Below are positions 1-5,250 of a stretch of DNA of 5,250 nucleotides, piece after piece. The notes under the pieces are model-generated. The model had not been told where the DNA came from. It did not search any database and saw nothing but the letters and a program-made list of their open reading frames with translations. Origin of the DNA: OMOG01 sp041485845 (GTDB taxonomy: Bacteria; Acidobacteriota; Terriglobia; Bryobacterales; Bryobacteraceae). The stretch lies in assembly GCA_041485845.1 (NCBI GenBank), contig JBGPKH010000638.1, positions 1 to 5,250 on the forward strand, given 5' to 3'. The stretch's first letter is position 1. Each line of letters opens with the position of its first letter. The position numbers and the translations under genes are program-made.

Positions 1-61
1 GTGAATTGGCGGTCGCGACTCGCAGTCGGGTTCGAGAACGCGGAGCGAGCGGAGGAGCGCA

Positions 62-110
62 GTCCTGGGCGCGGCAGCGTGTCCCAGGGCGAAACGGGCA
101 AGTTATTTTT
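62..110 (+). other. Weak stem-loop followed by a T-rich tract
   Basis: Positions 62-69 can pair with 83-90: cctggg/cccagg, extended by one G-T wobble and one G-C pair, with a 13-nt loop. A T-rich run (ttattttt) follows at 103-110. The gap of about 12 nt between stem and T-run is too long for a classical intrinsic terminator, so termination of something entering from the left is only a possibility. A (GC)5 run follows directly at 111-120. The rest of 1-120 shows no gene I can support. Confidence 0.2.
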
Positions 111-120
111 GCGCGCGCGC

Positions 121-285
121 TTAGACGTTGCCGCGCCGCGATACCAGCCGGGCCCTGCCGTCCTCGACGTCCGCCAAGGCTCGGAAGCCGTTGAGCTTCG
201 GCTCGAACATCCAGTCCGGATGGTCGAATGGCGCGTGCCGGCGCGCCAATAGGCGTGGCAACGATTCGGGGAAGTGCGGGCCCGT
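121..285 (-). pseudogene. N-terminal remnant of an ATP-dependent DNA ligase
   Basis: Read on the minus strand, this is an open frame of 54 codons between a TGA at 286-288 and a TAA at 121-123. Its middle reads APFDHPDWMFEPKLNGFRAL, followed by EDGRARLVSRRGNV. This matches the start of the adenylation domain of ATP-dependent DNA ligases (LigD-like and stand-alone bacterial types), where FExKxDGFRAL contains motif I and its lysine becomes adenylated. The lysine is present (residue 30 of the open frame), but the motif aspartate is Asn (KLNGFR). Homologues usually go on with a sequence like YKSF and several hundred more residues; here a stop codon falls exactly at that point and no continuation is visible in the remaining 120 bases. 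A TTG at 259-261 or ATG at 208-210 could serve as a start, but neither has a clear ribosome binding site. Without motifs III-VI it cannot be an active ligase, so it is most likely a decayed or recombination-truncated copy. The family match is by eye. Confidence 0.6.
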
Positions 286-345
286 TCAACTGGCACCCGT
301 CTAACCGCGGCGTAACTACCTTGATCCCGGGCTTGACACGCCGGA

Positions 346-434
346 GTTCCGTCTCGGAACCACAAGTTACTGTTCCGGGACTCACTCTCCGATCCGGGCG
401 CCGCCGGATATCTTCATCGTCCCGAGCCCCGGGA
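346..434. repeat. Three consecutive short stem-loops
   Basis: Three perfect inverted repeats lie in a row: gttccg/cggaac at 346-351 and 355-360 (3-nt loop), atccgg/ccggat at 392-397 and 404-409 (6-nt loop), and tcccg/cggga at 420-424 and 430-434 (5-nt loop). Each is short enough to occur by chance in GC-rich DNA. Their proximity to the much stronger hairpin at 444-473 and another at 480-500 is the reason for listing them. No T-tract follows any of them. Confidence 0.35.
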
Positions 435-443
435 CCAACTTAG

Positions 444-473
444 CCAACTTCCGCACTTTAGCGCGGAAGTTGG
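444..473. repeat. Perfect 11-bp inverted repeat (hairpin)
   Basis: Arms ccaacttccgc (444-454) and gcggaagttgg (463-473) are exact reverse complements with an 8-nt loop, actttagc. This is the strongest secondary-structure signal in the window. No run of T follows on either strand, so it is not a standard intrinsic terminator. It could be a dispersed extragenic palindrome, an end of a small mobile element, a protein-binding site or part of a structured RNA. Nothing in the window decides between these. Confidence 0.75.
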
Positions 474-479
474 GTTAGA

Positions 480-500
480 GCCGGCCACTCAGGCGCCGGC
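480..500. repeat. GC-rich 6-bp stem-loop
   Basis: The sequence gccggc occurs at 480-485 and again at 495-500. Being self-complementary, the two copies can form a 6-bp stem with a 9-nt loop. It lies just beyond the 11-bp hairpin at 444-473. In GC-rich DNA this can easily be chance. Confidence 0.3.
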
Positions 501-758
501 GGAGCACGGAGGCTTTAACGACAACGAAGCGCGTGTAGCGCCGCTGGTGGTTGCCCCGTGGGCCGTACCGGGCCGTAGTGTGCGCGCGCCGGCCACCCCG
601 ACACCTCCGGGCTTCGACTCGAAACGGCTTGCCAAGCCATCGGGAGAAGCCCCCTTTCGCCCGGTGAGCTTACTGGGCGCACCAGCCAATTGGTCCCGGT
701 TGTTACTCGCTGATAACATCCCGAGTTAACCGGAAATACCTGATAACCAAGATTTATC

Positions 759-787
759 TTTACTCTGTAAGTTCTGACACGGATAAT
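759..787 (+). promoter_or_regulatory. Candidate sigma70-type promoter for the receptor gene
   Basis: TTTACT (759-764) and GATAAT (782-787) are separated by 17 nt and match the -35 and -10 consensus at four and five of six positions. They lie in the AT-rich stretch just before the receptor gene, unlike the GC-rich DNA around it. Transcription would begin near 794, giving a leader of only about 25 nt. This is a by-eye prediction, and the consensus used by this organism is not known from the window. Confidence 0.4.
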
Positions 788-816
788 ACTCCCAGGTCTG
801 AATTAGGGAGTTATTA
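783..816 (+). promoter_or_regulatory. Palindrome covering the ribosome binding site
   Basis: Positions 788-793 (actccc) pair perfectly with 806-811 (gggagt). After one bulged base at 812 the stem extends by four pairs (784-787 with 813-816), around a 12-nt loop. The 3' arm contains the Shine-Dalgarno sequence of the receptor gene. If transcription starts upstream of 784, the RNA could hide its own ribosome binding site. If the promoter at 759-787 is the real one, the left arm is not transcribed and the palindrome would act, if at all, as a DNA operator between the -10 box and the gene. Confidence 0.35.
805..810 (+). promoter_or_regulatory. Ribosome binding site of the receptor gene
   Basis: AGGGAG lies nine nucleotides before the ATG at 820. 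It supports that start, which is directly followed by a typical signal peptide. Confidence 0.75.
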
Positions 817-819
817 CTC

Positions 820-3800
820 ATGAAGAAACTGCTGTTACTCGCTGTGATTTCCGCCGCCGCTTACGCCCAGTCCGACACCGCTTCGTTATCCGGGGCGGTA
901 ACCGACGCGGGAGCGGCTTCCATCGCCGGCGCTAAGATCGTGTTGCGGAACGTGGCAACACGAAGCCAGCGCACCGCGCTCACCGATATTCAGGGACTGT
1001 ATCACTTCAGTCTCCTGATCCCGGGAGTATATGAGATCGCCATCGACTCGCCGGGCATGAAGCAGTACCACAATCAGGAGCTGACGCTGAACGTCGCTCA
1101 GACGGCGCGCCTGGATGTGCAACTCGAAATCGGCAGCAACACGGAAGTCGTGGAAGTAAGGATGCCGGCCCTGCTGCTCAACGCGGAGACGGCCGCCCAG
1201 GGCACGGTGATCGGTGCGGAAAAGATCGTTTCGCTGCCGCTGAACGGACGCCAGTTCTTGCAGCTCGCACTGCTGGTGCCGGGCGCCAACGGCGGGGGCC
1301 GCGCCGTGCAGCAGAACCTGAACCGCCAGGGATCGATCGGCGGACTCAGCGTGTCGGGCGGCCGCACCAATAACACGGCGTTCCTGCTGGATGGCGGCAT
1401 CAACTTAGACCCCGATTACAACAGCTTGAATTATTCGCCGTCGGTGGACTCCATCGCCGAGTTTCAGGTGCAGACGGGAATCTTTCCGGCGGAATACGGG
1501 CGGGCTTCGGGCGGACAGGTGAACGTGGTCACCAAGTCCGGCGGCAACGCGTTCCACGGTTCCGCGTTCGAGTTCCTGCGCAACGACAAACTGGATGCCA
1601 GGCCCTTCAATCTGCCGGCCTCAACCCTTCCGAAGTACCGGCGTAACCAGTTCGGCGCCACGGTGGGCGGGCCGATCGTGCGTTCCAAGCTGTTTTGGTT
1701 CTTTTCCTACGAAGGACTCCGGCTGCGGCAGGCCGGCGCGGGGCTCACGTCGGTGACGGTGCCGACGGCTTTGCAGCGCAAAGGCGATTTCAGCGCGACC
1801 AAGGGCGGCATCTTCGATCCCGACACGCTGCAGAGCGGCGTGCGCCAGCCGTTCCCCCTCAACCAGATCCCGGCCCAGCGGCTCAACCCGCTGGCGCTCA
1901 CCGCCATGAACGCGCTTCCGCTGCCGAATATCGGGGGCGCCTCGCTGTTCGTCAACTCGAGCGGAATCCTGCAACAGAACAACGACAACTATTCGGGCCG
2001 CGTCGACTATGTGGTGTCGCCCGGCGTGACGCTCTTTGGAAGGTATTCGATGGCCAACGAAGACGCCATCATTCCCCAGACCGTAACCGGCCGCGATAAC
2101 ATCAATAACGTACGGCCGCAAAACGTAGCCGCGGGAGTTACTAAGTCGATCCGGCCCACGCTGGTGAACGAGACGCGGGCGGCCTTCAACCGCTTCCGCC
2201 AGATCAATGGCCTTCCGGAATTGGATTTCAGCGTGAACGGGCAGTCCGCGCACCTGCCGCAGTTCATCGTCTCCGGCTACCCGACCATGGGCGGCGCCGG
2301 GAGCTTCGTGGGCACCACGGGCGGCGGGATCGTGCTGGTGCGCGACAACACCTTCCAGCTTTACGACAATGTCTTCTGGCAGCGCGGCCGGCACGCCGTG
2401 AAATTCGGCGGCGAAGTTTTGCAGGTGCAGTACAACCGCTACGAAGCGCCGAACTCGCTGGCCAATTTCCAGTTCACCAACGGCTTCACCACGCGCACCG
2501 CGAACAACGACGGCACCGGCGATGCGCTTGCCAGCCTGCTGCTCGGTCTGCCCGCCGTCGCCAACCGCGCCGTCGGCCCCAGCCGCATCGACGGCCGGCA
2601 GCAGGTGTACTCCGCCTATATCCAGGACGATTTCCGCGTCCTTCCGAAGCTGACCTTGAACTTCGGACTGCGCTACGAGCTGGCTCCGCCGGTGTATGAC
2701 GTTCGTCAGCAGATGTCGAGCATCGATTACAGCACGGCTCCTTCGCCCGAAGCCATCTTCGCTTCCGGCAAGACCGGCTTCTATATGCCGCAGTTGTTTA
2801 TCTGCGGGCAGTCGGGCTACCCCAAGGGCTGCGCGCACACCGATTACAACAACTTCGCTCCGCGCATGGGCGTGGTGTGGTCGGTGAATCCGAAGACCGT
2901 GGTGCGGGCCGGCGGCGGCGTCTTCTATGCCGCTTCCGACTTCAACGGACTCTTCCGCCTGGCCGCGGGCCTGCCGGATAATCTTGCCCAGACGCTGACC
3001 AGCAACAATTTCGTTCCCCAATACCGCGGATTCGACATCTTCGGGCTCCCGGTGCTGGGACCGACGCAGATTCAACAGGCGGGAATCGATCTGAATCAAC
3101 GAACCAGCTACTCCTTGCAGTGGACCTTTACCATTCAGCGGGAATTGGGGCGCCGGATGGTGTTCGAAGCCGGTTACCTGGCGTCTTTGGGACTGAAGCT
3201 GGAGCAGAACGTGCAACCCAACAATGCGCGGGCAGGCACGGGCGCGGTGGATCCGAGGCGGCCTTTCCTGGGCGTGCAGTACGCTCCCGGAACGGTGTTC
3301 CCGCCGTATTTGAACGTAGTGGGCAACAGCGTGCCGGTTGGTTTCGTCAACTACCTGCCCCACTCGGCACAGTCCAACTACCACGCGCTGTTTGTGCGCG
3401 TGGAGAAACCCTTCGTCGGGGGCCTGTCGTGGCTGGCCTCGTACAACTTTTCGAAGGCCATCAGCAACGCGCCGCAATTCCGCAATGCCGGCGGCGTCAA
3501 TGGCGCCGAGAACTCGCCGCCGCAGGATTCGTTCAACCTGCGCGGTGAGCGCGGGCTGGCATACTTCGATACCCGTCACCGGCTGGTCAACACGGTGGTT
3601 TTCCAACTGCCGTTCGGCCGCGACAAGCGATATTTGCGGTATGGATTGGCTTCGAAGGCGCTCGGCGGATGGGAGACGTCCGGAATTCTGACCCTGCAAA
3701 CCGGTTTTCCGTTTACGCTGAACCTGAAGGGCGACACGGCGGGAGTGGGCGCCGGCACGGGAGGGATTTTTGTGCGCCCGAACGCCGTCCCCGGAGTCGA

Positions 3801-4122
3801 CTGGCGACTGGCCGGCGATCAAAAGAGCACCGCCCGCTTCTTTAACACTTCGGCCTTCTCACTGCCCGCCGCCGGCACGTTCGGCAACGCCGGGAGGAAC
3901 ACGCTGATCGGGCCCGCATTGGTGAATGCGGATGTGGTGCTCGCGCGGCACATCCGGCTCCGGGAAGGTTTGAACCTGCAATTCCGGGCCGAGTTCTTCA
4001 ACACGGTCAACCATCCGAACTTCAACCTGGTGGGACGGATCATGAACGATCCCACGTTCGCCCAGGTGCTGAGCCAGTTCGATCCGCGCCAGTTGCAGTT
4101 CGGGCTCAAGCTGACGTTCTGA
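820..4122 (+). CDS. Oar-like TonB-dependent outer-membrane receptor with carboxypeptidase-regulatory-like domain
   Basis: The 1100-residue product is an outer-membrane receptor of the Oar-like TonB-dependent class. Residues 1-16 form a signal peptide (KK, then LLLLAVISAAAYA, probable cleavage before Q17). Residues about 20-105 are a carboxypeptidase-regulatory-like beta-sandwich domain (SLSGAVTD, DIQGLYHFSLLIPGVYEI). EVVEV at 109-113 may be the TonB box. The plug covers about 118-250, with LPLNGRQFLQL (139-149), FLLDGGIN (188-195) and YGRASGGQVNVVTKSGG (226-242). The barrel begins with HGSAFEFLRND and runs to the end, passing KLFWFFSYEGLR (290-301) and YIQDDFRVLPKLTLNFGLRYE, and closing on a terminal Phe as expected for BAM-assembled barrels. 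The length is normal for acidobacterial members. C662 and C671 are nine residues apart and could form a disulfide in an extracellular loop. The ligand is unknown: members have been linked to polymer or peptide uptake and surface functions, but nothing here fixes a substrate. No SusD-like gene follows, which argues against a SusCD pair. The reading frame is intact. The class is certain; the specific role is not. Confidence 0.95.
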   Translation: MKKLLLLAVISAAAYAQSDTASLSGAVTDAGAASIAGAKIVLRNVATRSQRTALTDIQGLYHFSLLIPGVYEIAIDSPGMKQYHNQELTLNVAQTARLDVQLEIGSNTEVVEVRMPALLLNAETAAQGTVIGAEKIVSLPLNGRQFLQLALLVPGANGGGRAVQQNLNRQGSIGGLSVSGGRTNNTAFLLDGGINLDPDYNSLNYSPSVDSIAEFQVQTGIFPAEYGRASGGQVNVVTKSGGNAFHGSAFEFLRNDKLDARPFNLPASTLPKYRRNQFGATVGGPIVRSKLFWFFSYEGLRLRQAGAGLTSVTVPTALQRKGDFSATKGGIFDPDTLQSGVRQPFPLNQIPAQRLNPLALTAMNALPLPNIGGASLFVNSSGILQQNNDNYSGRVDYVVSPGVTLFGRYSMANEDAIIPQTVTGRDNINNVRPQNVAAGVTKSIRPTLVNETRAAFNRFRQINGLPELDFSVNGQSAHLPQFIVSGYPTMGGAGSFVGTTGGGIVLVRDNTFQLYDNVFWQRGRHAVKFGGEVLQVQYNRYEAPNSLANFQFTNGFTTRTANNDGTGDALASLLLGLPAVANRAVGPSRIDGRQQVYSAYIQDDFRVLPKLTLNFGLRYELAPPVYDVRQQMSSIDYSTAPSPEAIFASGKTGFYMPQLFICGQSGYPKGCAHTDYNNFAPRMGVVWSVNPKTVVRAGGGVFYAASDFNGLFRLAAGLPDNLAQTLTSNNFVPQYRGFDIFGLPVLGPTQIQQAGIDLNQRTSYSLQWTFTIQRELGRRMVFEAGYLASLGLKLEQNVQPNNARAGTGAVDPRRPFLGVQYAPGTVFPPYLNVVGNSVPVGFVNYLPHSAQSNYHALFVRVEKPFVGGLSWLASYNFSKAISNAPQFRNAGGVNGAENSPPQDSFNLRGERGLAYFDTRHRLVNTVVFQLPFGRDKRYLRYGLASKALGGWETSGILTLQTGFPFTLNLKGDTAGVGAGTGGIFVRPNAVPGVDWRLAGDQKSTARFFNTSAFSLPAAGTFGNAGRNTLIGPALVNADVVLARHIRLREGLNLQFRAEFFNTVNHPNFNLVGRIMNDPTFAQVLSQFDPRQLQFGLKLTF

Positions 4123-4144
4123 TTGCATGCATCGTTTCGGTCTT

Positions 4145-4149
4145 GGAGG
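4145..4149 (+). promoter_or_regulatory. Ribosome binding site deciding the start of the downstream gene
   Basis: GGAGG lies seven nucleotides before the ATG at 4157. The earlier in-frame ATG at 4127 has no such site and would add ten residues (beginning MHRFGLGG) ahead of the signal peptide. The later start is therefore preferred. Confidence 0.75.
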
Positions 4150-4156
4150 CGTGTGG

Positions 4157-4981
4157 ATGAGTAGAGCTGGGGGCCAGGCGTTTCTTGGGCTGCTGCTGGC
4201 AACCGCTGCGGCCGCCGCGGATGCGTCTGGCTGCAGCGTCCAGAAAGGGTTGTACGACGAGTGGCTGGCGCTGTCCAAACGCGGCGCCAACCCGCGCAAG
4301 GTTCTCACGCTGCTGGGCGGGACAAACTCAACTCTTCCGGACTCTGCAAAAGAACAGACGATCGGAGAGGCATACCGAACTTTCTTTCAGTGCCTCTCCG
4401 ACACCGCGGGGCAAAAGGACGAAAAGGCCGTCCAGCCATTCTGCGAGGAAGCCGCGGGCGACCGGCTGGCTTCACTGGTTTGCCAGACTGTCCTGTACGT
4501 CAAGGATGGGCGGACCGGGAGCAAGGAGTTTGTAGACGCACTTCCCGCCGGCAAGAAGGGCGTCGAGATGATTTGGGACCTGGAGGCCATCGCCGGCTTG
4601 GAGCAGAAGCAACCGGCTGCGATCTTTCTCCCGAAAGGACCGGCATACAAACTCATCGACGAACTGTTCGTGCTGGTTCTGGACGGCAAAGAAACGGCCG
4701 CGGCGAAATACTTCAACATCTCGGGCTCCGCCCCCGAAGCGGGCGCGCGGCACATGGACGAGCAGATCAAGGTGCTGCTGCTGGAATCGCCGGCGGTGGT
4801 GATCAAGGAATGGGCCGTGGTGCGGCAATACCTGCCGAAGATCAAAAAGCTGCTGGCGGAAATAGCGGGCAGTTTGCCCCGGGCGGATCTGAACAAGATG
4901 CGTCAGGGGGTGGCGGGATTCTGCACGATGGACAACCTGGACTGCCCGGAGATTCGGAAGACCTTCGGGCGTCCGGAGTAG
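4157..4981 (+). CDS. Exported six-cysteine protein of unknown function
   Basis: I do not recognise the family. From the ATG at 4157 the product has 274 residues; an ATG at 4127 would give 284, but only the later one has a good ribosome binding site. Residues 1-23 look like a signal peptide (MSRAGGQ, then the hydrophobic AFLGLLLATAAAAA, with Ala-Asp-Ala before S24). ASGC at 23-26 resembles a lipobox, but Ala at -3 is atypical, so a lipoprotein is less likely than a soluble periplasmic protein. Six cysteines (26, 79, 96, 109, 256, 263) are consistent with disulfides after export. The mature part looks largely helical and charged, including a helix-rich section around KVLLLESPAVVIKEWAVVRQ and YLPKIKKLLAEIAG. 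I see no catalytic motif and no transmembrane segment other than the signal. It starts 34 nt after the receptor gene on the same strand, with no terminator between, so the two are probably co-transcribed. A role linked to the receptor is inferred from position alone. A competing open frame at 4261-4998 has Arg/Gly-rich shadow composition. Confidence 0.85.
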   Translation: MSRAGGQAFLGLLLATAAAAADASGCSVQKGLYDEWLALSKRGANPRKVLTLLGGTNSTLPDSAKEQTIGEAYRTFFQCLSDTAGQKDEKAVQPFCEEAAGDRLASLVCQTVLYVKDGRTGSKEFVDALPAGKKGVEMIWDLEAIAGLEQKQPAAIFLPKGPAYKLIDELFVLVLDGKETAAAKYFNISGSAPEAGARHMDEQIKVLLLESPAVVIKEWAVVRQYLPKIKKLLAEIAGSLPRADLNKMRQGVAGFCTMDNLDCPEIRKTFGRPE

Positions 4982-5246
4982 AGCGGCCTCACGGCTGAAG
5001 CGGCGGCCGGCGGTCAAGCGTGCTCCATCTGACCGCCATCAGCACGATGTTGGGCGGAACAGATACCCATTTCTCACCTTGTCGCGATGCGCAGCCAACC
5101 TCGCCGGCTGCGAGCCCGCCGCCGTGTAACCGATACGAATCCCTGGCGGGCGCGCAGCGGATGGCGCCTTTGCCGGGACCCGGAGTGCCGGCGGCGACTC
5201 GGTCCGGTTCCGTCCTTGCACTTGCCCTTCCATGAGGTTTTCTGAC
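4982..5246. other. Intergenic region without a supported gene
   Basis: After the stop of the exported-protein gene I see no credible coding sequence. A minus-strand open frame of 69 codons (5039-5248) has no recognisable motif and its upstream region lies outside the window. A stem-loop sits at 5009-5037, and a weaker pair of arms (gcccgcc 5114-5120, ggcgggc 5145-5151) is separated by 24 nt. No tRNA-like fold is visible. Confidence 0.5.
5009..5037 (+). terminator. Stem-loop after the exported-protein gene, possible terminator
   Basis: Arms ggcggtca (5009-5016) and tgaccgcc (5030-5037) are perfect reverse complements with a 13-nt loop, starting 28 nt after the stop codon. The position fits the end of a transcription unit. 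There is no T-run after it, so it would be a non-canonical terminator or a 3'-end stabilising structure. The loop bases 5019-5024 can also pair with 5041-5046. Confidence 0.4.
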
Positions 5247-5250
5247 ATGA
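5232..5250 (+). other. Possible start of a further gene at the window edge
   Basis: GAGG at 5234-5237 is followed after nine nucleotides by an ATG at 5247-5249. An in-frame ATG also occurs at 5232 without a ribosome binding site. The reading frame leaves the window at once, so nothing can be said about the product, and the match may be chance. Confidence 0.25.

Larger units (their letters stand above)
286..700. other. Gene-free stretch with several stem-loops
   Basis: I find no credible protein-coding gene here. The short open frames on both strands have unnatural composition, no ribosome binding sites and no recognisable motifs. What stands out is a succession of short inverted repeats between 346 and 500, listed separately, and a small direct repeat (gggccgta at 560-567 and 570-577). 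No tRNA or rRNA features are visible. The stretch may be decayed sequence linked to the ligase remnant on its left. Confidence 0.5.

Noticed and set aside
1..252. An 83-codon plus-strand open frame at the left edge
   Set aside because: Its second half is antisense to the recognisable ligase remnant, and the rest is low-complexity Glu/Arg/Gly-rich sequence without a motif or visible ribosome binding site.
299..480. Integron attC-like boundaries (GTCTAAC at 299-305 and GTTAGAG at 474-480)
   Set aside because: The spacing of about 180 bp is long for attC, the right site breaks the GTTRRRY consensus at its last base, the sequence inside the two core sites is not complementary, and there is no integrase or cassette array in the window.
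489..729. Open frames on both strands just before the receptor control region
   Set aside because: Both are short, rich in Pro/Ala/Gly/Arg/Ser, lack ribosome binding sites and resemble nothing known to me.
701..844. A 12-bp direct repeat (tgttactcgctg at 701-712 and 833-844)
   Set aside because: About one exact 12-bp match is expected by chance in a window of this size, and the flanking bases do not extend the similarity.
1621..3822. A 733-codon open frame on the minus strand inside the receptor gene
   Set aside because: It lies fully antisense to a receptor with coherent domains from end to end. Its His/Arg/Val-rich translation has no recognisable motif. Long antisense open frames are a common by-product of codon bias in GC-rich genes.
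4127..4156. ATG at 4127 as the start of the exported-protein gene
   Set aside because: There is no ribosome binding site before it, and it would put ten extra residues ahead of a normal signal peptide. The ATG at 4157 has GGAGG at ideal distance.
4261..4998. A 245-codon open frame in another frame across the exported-protein gene
   Set aside because: Its composition is Arg/Gly-rich as in shadow frames, it has no signal peptide, and the competing frame has a strong ribosome binding site, a signal peptide and balanced composition.
5039..5248. A 69-codon minus-strand open frame at the right edge
   Set aside because: No motif is recognisable, the composition is typical of chance frames in GC-rich DNA, and the region upstream of its start lies outside the window.

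Overview
This GC-rich window most likely comes from an Acidobacteriota genome, perhaps of the Solibacter/Bryobacter type. The assignment is inferred from protein style only. The dominant gene encodes an Oar-like TonB-dependent receptor with an N-terminal carboxypeptidase-regulatory-like domain and the LPLNGRQFLQL and YGRASGGQVNVVTKSGG signatures, a class greatly expanded in that phylum. An upstream fragment also resembles the start of acidobacterial ATP-dependent DNA ligases.

Layout. Positions 1-120 hold no convincing gene. Positions 121-285 (minus strand) carry a 54-codon remnant of the N-terminal end of an ATP-dependent DNA ligase. It includes the active-site-lysine motif, with Asp changed to Asn, and it stops just after that region. 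Positions 286-700 have no supported gene but hold a run of stem-loops, the strongest being a perfect 11-bp inverted repeat at 444-473. Positions 700-819 are more AT-rich and look like the control region of the receptor gene, with a plausible sigma70-type promoter, a good Shine-Dalgarno site, and a palindrome that covers it. Positions 820-4122 encode the receptor (1100 aa). After a 34-nt gap comes a gene for a 274-aa exported protein of unknown function with six cysteines (4157-4981). Positions 4982-5250 are non-coding apart from a stem-loop, possibly a pseudoknot, and a candidate start codon at the right edge.

How the genes fit together. The receptor and the small exported protein probably form one transcription unit. 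The receptor would sit in the outer membrane and take up, or dock, an unidentified ligand using TonB energy. The following protein would enter the periplasm or be membrane-anchored, and could be a partner, but only its position suggests this. No SusD-like protein, TonB, ExbB/D or catabolic enzyme lies within the window to indicate a substrate. I did not find a clear new system here. The points most worth a second look are the exported six-cysteine orphan, the truncated ligase, the palindrome over the ribosome binding site and the 11-bp hairpin.
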